Positions 7,519-11,107 of a stretch of 11,107 nt of DNA are shown here, in pieces. Within the stretch, counting starts at the first letter, position 1. The number at the start of each line of letters is the position of its first letter. The position numbers and the translations under genes are program-made. The DNA is from CALMFT01 sp041674565 (GTDB taxonomy: Bacteria > Patescibacteriota > Gracilibacteria > Absconditabacterales > Absconditicoccaceae): the NCBI GenBank assembly GCA_041674565.1, contig JBAYVQ010000023.1:1-11107 (forward strand), written 5' to 3'. Under the pieces are notes generated by a model that was not told the DNA's origin, searched no databases, and was given only the letters and a program-made list of their open reading frames with translations.

Positions 7519-7992
7519 ATGAACCAACTCAAACCCATCAATGACCATGAACTAGCAGCGCTCAAGTGAGCTATTGTAGAGAGCTATGTAGGATACGTTA
7601 TATCAGCTACACACGGGATCGTACGTATTGGCACCATCAAAAATCGTATCGCCGAGTTACAAAGAAAGATTACAGAACTTAGAGCTAGGCCATTTGCAGA
7701 TTTTGTAAGCGTTCTAGTGATACAGCAGCAAGAGGAGCTAGATACCTATACCAAAATATTGGAAGATATCTATGCAGAGGTCAATGCATCGGATGATCCT
7801 AGATCCATGCTCAATTTCAAAACGCTGGAAAAAGATATAGCAAACATCATAGCAGCACAAAAGGCACTCTCCCTCAAGCAGGAAAATGAAACATCAAAAA
7901 CTATTGCCGATATTAGAGGTATATCTGTTGATGCCTTAGGCATGCAAATCAGGGGTATAGAACTCATGATTGCTCTTATAAACAAAGACTAA
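7519..7992 (+). CDS. Hypothetical helical protein, 157 aa, second gene of the operon
   Basis: ATG 7519 to TAA 7990-7992, with one UGA(Gly) at residue 17. The sequence is almost wholly helical and charged, with a heptad-like middle (IKNRIAELQRKITELRARP, QQQEELDTYTKILEDIYAEV) suggesting a coiled coil or helical bundle. There are no membrane segments or Cys pairs. It follows the 368-aa gene by 6 bases, so it may be a structural partner of that protein. The stop codon overlaps, on the opposite strand, the stop of the VanW-like gene. No Shine-Dalgarno sequence is visible. Without the UGA reassignment the first 17 codons would be cut off. Family not recognised. Confidence 0.75.
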
Positions 7993-9005
7993 TTTGCAGT
8001 ATCTACTTTTTGGTCATACACGCTGGTCCACGTTTTGGTAATACCATTTCGCGTACGCACAATCTGTGCAGAAAGTTCCGAGAGGGATTTTTTTTGAATA
8101 GTAAGCAGTACACTGCTGGAATGGTCGCTCACCAGTATGACAAAAGGTTTTTGGCCAATCCATACAGATCTCATGATAATCTGATAGGGTGAAGTATTTT
8201 GTATTTCAAATTGTTTGATATCTTCGTAGATAGCAGCGTCGTCGCCTCTGACTATCTCACCATAATACCTGGTATATCGGTTGGTATGACCGTATCTTTT
8301 GGTAACATACAGCGTAGGCTCTAGCATACTGGCACGAAAGATCATACTCGTCACACCACAGATACCTTGGTAAAATTTGTATACTTGATCGCTTGCTCCA
8401 GTACAATAACCAGGCAAATTACTGAAGTGCTGATTAGCATTTCGCACAGCGCCGCTCCTGAGCACTACTCATCCACTCAACACACTCATACCGATAGTAA
8501 AATTTGTCTTGGCACAGTTGCCGTACTGGCTTACATCTCTATCTGCCGCTACTACCCTATAGTCGTCCAGCTCTCTTGCTGCAATAGTTGACCGAGGCAC
8601 GAAAAACTTTCTGTTTCAGATTATCGAATATGTATCCAAAGATCTCGTACGCTTAGCACGCTGTTTGTACACGTCATATGACACAATATCCTGAAATACC
8701 AAAGTACTACCAGTAAAAACAAACTCCGTATCAGCGCTATTGTAGGGATTGTGTATGCCAGTAATATGAGGCCATAAGATGTCCATCGTGCGTTTCATAC
8801 CCAATATGGGTAACATGTCTTGCTGAAGACAGGTCGCACTCAGTCGCACACCTCAGGTTTGTGCAGTAGCCATACAATGGATACGCTCTGGTACTTGGAT
8901 TTCACGTCATCGCACCAAACTTACTCATCACACTACAAGCAAACCTCACAATAGAGTTATCATGAGATATTGTTTTGCAAATGATGCCATAGCCTGAAAC
9001 AACAT
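7989..9005 (-). CDS. VanW-like family protein with N-terminal membrane anchor (338 aa)
   Basis: Seven UGA(Gly) codons, several inside the N-terminal hydrophobic segment (about residues 13-31, LMITLLGGLLVVGGVSLV), which acts as signal or anchor; the rest should be outside the membrane. The region 175-280 has the VanW outline: VLRSG, then YQGICGVTSMIFRASMLEP (212-230; VanW consensus G.G.CQVSsTLfnA.l...), RYGHTNRYTRYYG (His 240; consensus R..HS.PV.Y.p.GrDA), DDAAIYED, and FEIQNTSPYQIIM (consensus lkFkNnt.yPi.i). The Gln of CQVS is replaced by Gly. VanW proteins occur with vancomycin-resistance clusters and widely in Gram-positives and CPR as surface proteins of unclear biochemistry. ATG 9005 lies 22 bases after the previous stop; downstream starts would lose the anchor. 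It is the last gene of the presumed XRE / Cys-rich / VanW operon. Confidence 0.75.
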
Positions 9006-9027
9006 GTAACTATGGGAAAGATAAAAC

Positions 9028-9429
9028 TTAGTGATTGCAACCACATCCGCCGCCGCAACATCATTTTTTGGGTTGAGCTTCTTCTCACTCAGGAAGCGAA
9101 TGAAAGTGTCCTTCTTCCTCGCAACCACAGCCATCTTCGCATTCATCACAATCTTCTTCCATATCCACAAAGGTAACGTTTTCGGCATCTATAATGGGCT
9201 GATCTCCACTTGCTACCGCAGTCACGTATTGATACAAATCTGTGATATGATCTACCAATTCGTCTACCGATTCGTAAAAAACTCCATTGACGGGAGCTTG
9301 ACCCATCACTACTACTTGTTCATCATCACTAACCTCATCAGAAGCAGTTTCATAAAGGCCATACAATACTCCATTTTCTCCATCTTCGTGTTTTACAACT
9401 TTGTAGGTAAACATAATAATATGATTCAT
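9028..9429 (-). CDS. Acidic protein with a Cys-rich putative metal-binding tail (133 aa)
   Basis: Residues 1-90 form a small acidic alpha/beta domain (FTYKVVKHEDGENGVLYGLY, then VVVMGQAPVNGVFYESVDEL). After FVDMEED the chain turns into two Cys clusters: CDECEDGCGCEEEGHFH (five potential Cys/His ligands and more) and the final CCGGGCGCNH. The final cluster exists only if two UGA codons (residues 115 and 123) are read as Gly; under the standard code the protein would end just before it. Such clusters commonly bind zinc, copper or an Fe-S centre; which one cannot be told. There is no signal peptide, so a cytosolic metal-binding or redox-sensing part is likely. ATG 9429 stands 16 bases after the XRE stop; ATG 9414 (MFTYKV) is an equally good start. 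Family not recognised. Confidence 0.8.
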
Positions 9430-9445
9430 ATGATAAAATACTTAT

Positions 9446-9769
9446 TTATTTGATAGTGTCAGCAAGTTGGTGGCCATAGACTCCATATTCCATCATCCTC
9501 ATAGCGGTCTCAAGTTCAGCAACAGTCAGATTTTTGGATCAAGCCCTACTTTCCAAAGATGCTTTGAGGAACAATAGCGCGATATCTACCTGCAATGCAT
9601 CACAAATAGCTATGATTGTATCCATGTGAGCCTGCTTGTTGCCCAGTTCTATTTGGCACATATAGGTCTGCGTAATACCAGCTTTTGCAGCCAAAGCAAA
9701 TTGTCTCAATCCTTTCTCTTTTCTAATGCTCTCTATGGCATTACCCAAGTGTTTCACAAATGCATTCAT
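9446..9769 (-). CDS. XRE/Cro-CI family helix-turn-helix transcriptional regulator (107 aa)
   Basis: Residues 5-65 form a typical HTH_3 domain: HLGNAIESIRKEKGLRQFAL (helix 1 and start of helix 2), AAKAGITQTYMCQIELGNKQ (turn and recognition helix), then MDTIIAICDALQVDIALLF. One UGA codon (residue 77) is read as Gly. Beyond it the protein continues 30 residues, through LTVAELETAMRMMEYGVYG, to TAA. That short C-terminal helix could serve dimerisation. Under the standard code the tail would be lost. It is the only gene here with a clear Shine-Dalgarno sequence (AAAGGAG, 7 bases before ATG). It heads a tight series with the Cys-rich protein (16 bases) and the VanW-like protein, so it may control its own operon. 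The TATAGT at 9795-9800 could be its -10 box, but no good -35 accompanies it. Confidence 0.9.
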
Positions 9770-9776
9770 TTTCTAT

Positions 9777-9783
9777 CTCCTTT
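9777..9783 (-). promoter_or_regulatory. Ribosome binding site of the XRE regulator
   Basis: AAAGGAG on minus, with 7 bases to ATG 9769. It stands out because the other genes in the window start without a recognisable Shine-Dalgarno sequence, and it fixes the start of the regulator. Confidence 0.75.
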
Positions 9784-9859
9784 TCGATGTAAAAACTATA
9801 TCATCTTATCGCTGGTTACCACGACCCCGCAGTACTGAATTCCGCGAAGGATGCCATCA

Positions 9860-9972
9860 ATACATCCGTCATTGCGAGCCGAAGGCGAAGCAATCCACAG
9901 TAACATAATATGGATTGCCGCGTCATGACCACAAAATGATTCCCATCACGCCTGGGGCAATGACGGACGTAT
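9860..9972. repeat. MITE-like nested inverted repeat in the dut-XRE spacer
   Basis: Outer arms ATACATCCGTCATTGC (9860-9875) and GCAATGACGGACGTAT (9957-9972) are complementary with one mismatch. Inner arms GCAATCCA (9890-9897) and TGGATTGC (9911-9918) form a second hairpin. The text GTCATTGCGAGCC...GCAATCC...GGCAATGAC is of a kind that recurs as intergenic palindromic repeats in many bacterial genomes. The spacer 9784-10118 contains no gene; frames crossing it are byproducts of the repeat. No transposase is present, so any movement would need one elsewhere. Confidence 0.7.
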
Positions 9973-9984
9973 AAAAATACGTCC
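9965..9984. repeat. Hairpin sharing the right arm of the MITE-like repeat
   Basis: GGACGTAT (9965-9972) and ATACGTCC (9977-9984) form a perfect 8-bp stem with an AAAA loop. The left arm is also the end of the outer repeat arm, so two alternative structures compete for it. No T-run follows on either strand. Confidence 0.6.
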
Positions 9985-9995
9985 CTACAGAGCAC

Positions 9996-10021
9996 AATCT
10001 CCCTCCCTGTGGATGGAGATT
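9996..10021. repeat. Third hairpin of the repeat island
   Basis: AATCTCC (9996-10002) and GGAGATT (10015-10021) form a 7-bp stem around a 12-base loop. It appears to be part of the same composite repeat; no gene-like content. Confidence 0.45.
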
Positions 10022-10046
10022 CACACAGTGCGTTTGATAAACAACG

Positions 10047-10088
10047 TCTCACAACTTATAACTTATAACTAAGAACTCACAACTCAGC
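10047..10088. repeat. Degenerate heptad tandem repeat (about six units)
   Basis: Six consecutive 7-base units: TCTCACA, ACTTATA, ACTTATA, ACTAAGA, ACTCACA, ACTCAGC, conserved as ACTnAnA. The repeat ends 31 bases after the dut stop (reading on minus). CAGCTTT occurs twice close by. Such AACTNNN tracts look like replication-slippage products; no function is apparent. Confidence 0.65.
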
Positions 10089-10118
10089 TTTTCGCCTTCA
10101 GCTTTAAGCTTATATTAT

Positions 10119-10607
10119 CTATTTCCCTGTCGAATGCAATGCTCCTGTCCCTCTTATAGTAGGATACAGGGCGTCAAGGTTATCATATCTATAGGGGTCG
10201 CATTCTATCTCAAGAGTAGGGATATCAGCAGTGCCATGCTGTAGTAACTCAGGCATATAGGTAGGGCAAAACTCAATTTGTACTACTCTCGTGCCTCTGG
10301 CAACCTGTACTTCTTTATTGGTAATATTCCACAACTGCAACCAGTACTCACCCCTGTAGTCCGCATCAAATACAGCCACTGCATTGGCAAGCGTAAGACC
10401 TTGCTTGGTAGGAAGTCATGACCTTGCATAGACTTTGGCATGTCGACCTTGCGGGATCACCGTCTTGATGCCCGCAGACACCACTGCTATTTGACCAGAT
10501 TGAATAGTCACATCTTCAGCTACCATAAGATCCAAACAAGCAGATCCCACCGTTTTTCTTTCGGGTAATAATTCAGCATATTTTGAAATAATCAGGATCG
10601 AGTTCAT
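10119..10607 (-). CDS. dut: dUTP diphosphatase (dUTPase), trimeric type, 162 aa
   Basis: Hydrolyses dUTP to dUMP and diphosphate, which keeps uracil out of DNA and supplies the dTMP precursor. The five family motifs are in order: GSACLDL (21-27, motif 1, with CL in place of the usual GY), ARSGLP (61-66, motif 2), AVFDADYRGEY (motif 3, with the catalytic Asp), RVVQIEF (motif 4) and RGTGALHSTGK at the very C-terminus (motif 5, the flexible arm). The Gly of ARSG is a UGA codon (10416-10418), so the standard code would split the gene inside the active site. The link between motifs 4 and 5 is some 15-20 residues longer than usual. ATG 10607 is preferred over GTG 10619 because MNSILIISKYAELLP matches the family start. 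It follows the NUDIX gene by 19 bases, in a shared operon. Confidence 0.95.
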
Positions 10608-10626
10608 ATACACAAACACATATAAA

Positions 10627-11106
10627 TTAGCTTATTATAGGTTCACAACCCAAAACAACTCCATCGTCATCGCAGTCCATGCGGTATGACACATATTTAC
10701 CAGACAAAAGCTCTGGAAGCCAGTTCTTATCACTATCTCGCATGCGTTCATAAGGTATATCACTTATATTAAACCGCTCAGGCTTCATTTCTTCAGTTTC
10801 TTCAAATCATCCAACATAATCCTTTACAACAAAAATATGAACATCCTTATCCCAATCAGATTTGTTCACAAAACGAAATTGCAAATATCACGCTGATTCT
10901 AGCAAAGCTTCGGAAATCTCTATCTTTGTCTCTTCTCAGATTTCTCTTATCATTCCCTGCTTTATTGTTTCTCCCGCCTCTACAGCGCCGCCTGGGCCAT
11001 TCCATTTGCCCAACGAAGCTATGAAACCAGAGTTAGTTTTTTTCTTTGCGCAAAGCAATACCTGGTTTTTATCATTGAAAATAAAAGCAAGAGTAAAAGG
11101 TTTCAT
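10627..11106 (-). CDS. NUDIX hydrolase of the MTH1/MutT type (probable oxidised-purine dNTP diphosphatase), 159 aa
   Basis: The complete NUDIX box spans 40-61: G40, E46, then REIGEE at 54-59 with both catalytic glutamates, ending TKI where TGU is usual. G57 is a UGA codon (10936-10938); two more UGA codons follow. The fold elements are in order: FTLAFIFNDKNQVLLCAKKK, KWNGPGG, then VHIFVVKDYVGGFEETEE and MKPERFNISDIPYERM. The last part and NWLPELLSGK match the C-terminal half of MTH1 (EEM.P.WF....IPF..MW.DD..W.P.LL.GK), which points to 8-oxo-dGTP or 2-OH-dATP sanitation rather than a general NUDIX role; this is inference from similarity. It precedes dut in the same direction, so the two form a nucleotide-pool cleaning pair. 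ATG 11106 lies one base from the window end; the match to family starts supports it, but a longer N-terminus cannot be excluded. Confidence 0.88.
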
Positions 11107-11107
11107 A

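Noticed and set aside
9031..9453. A 140-codon + frame rich in Phe/Ile
   Set aside because: It is the antisense of the Cys-rich gene; the opposite strand has family-like composition, operon spacing and the continuous UGA-recoded frame.
9816..10052. Frames crossing the dut-XRE spacer
   Set aside because: They coincide with the palindromic repeats and have repeat-derived, Cys/Arg-rich translations without start signals.
2..11106. UGA as Trp (code 4) or selenocysteine
   Set aside because: The conserved columns need Gly (dUTPase ARSG, C39-like GH), UGG is used for Trp, and UGA is far too frequent for Sec, with no sign of SECIS elements.
1..11107. CRISPR array, tRNA, rRNA, tmRNA, RNase P RNA, SRP RNA or transposase
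   Set aside because: I looked for regularly spaced repeats, the tRNA GGTTCGA core and conserved RNA signatures on both strands and found none. The only tandem repeat is the heptad tract, which has no spacers.

Overview
The window reads as chromosomal DNA of a candidate-phyla bacterium that translates UGA as glycine (translation table 25), that is, Absconditabacteria (SR1) or Gracilibacteria (BD1-5/GN02). Under the standard code most reading frames look shattered. With UGA read as Gly they join into long clean genes that end only in TAA or TAG. By hand count about 64 in-frame UGA codons fall in 11 of the 12 confident genes. Several sit exactly where a family needs glycine: ARS[G] of dUTPase motif 2, REI[G]EE of a NUDIX box, and the [G]H and K[G]Y positions of a C39-like peptidase. 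The window does not tell the two phyla apart.

Left part (1-990). The end of a C39-like peptidase gene on + is followed by a palindrome-bearing promoter and a 435-base GC-rich + gene of unknown function that uses no UGA codon at all. That gene ends at a strong intrinsic terminator, placed back to back with the terminator of the next, convergent gene.

Middle (991-4408). A 772-residue minus-strand protein joins an apparently inactive NUDIX-fold domain to a large C-terminal region with an HDxxH motif; its promoter is near consensus. Upstream is a roughly 490-base stretch with no clear intact gene. It holds a second copy of the same terminator, traces of a fibronectin-III-like coding remnant and a possible 39-residue ORF. 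On + follows a two-helix membrane protein with a bacterial PH-like domain.

Right-middle (4416-7992). A 599-residue minus-strand protein carries faint GHMP-kinase-like features. It is divergent from a two-gene + operon of unrecognised proteins (368 and 157 residues).

Right part (7989-11106), all on minus. In transcription order there is an MTH1/MutT-type NUDIX hydrolase and dUTPase pair (nucleotide-pool cleaning), then a roughly 350-base intergenic island of inverted and heptad repeats. Next come an XRE-type repressor, an acidic protein with a Cys-rich metal-binding tail, and a membrane-anchored VanW-like protein. The last three are tightly spaced and probably one operon, with the repressor a natural candidate regulator. 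Most genes lack a Shine-Dalgarno sequence; the XRE gene is the clear exception.
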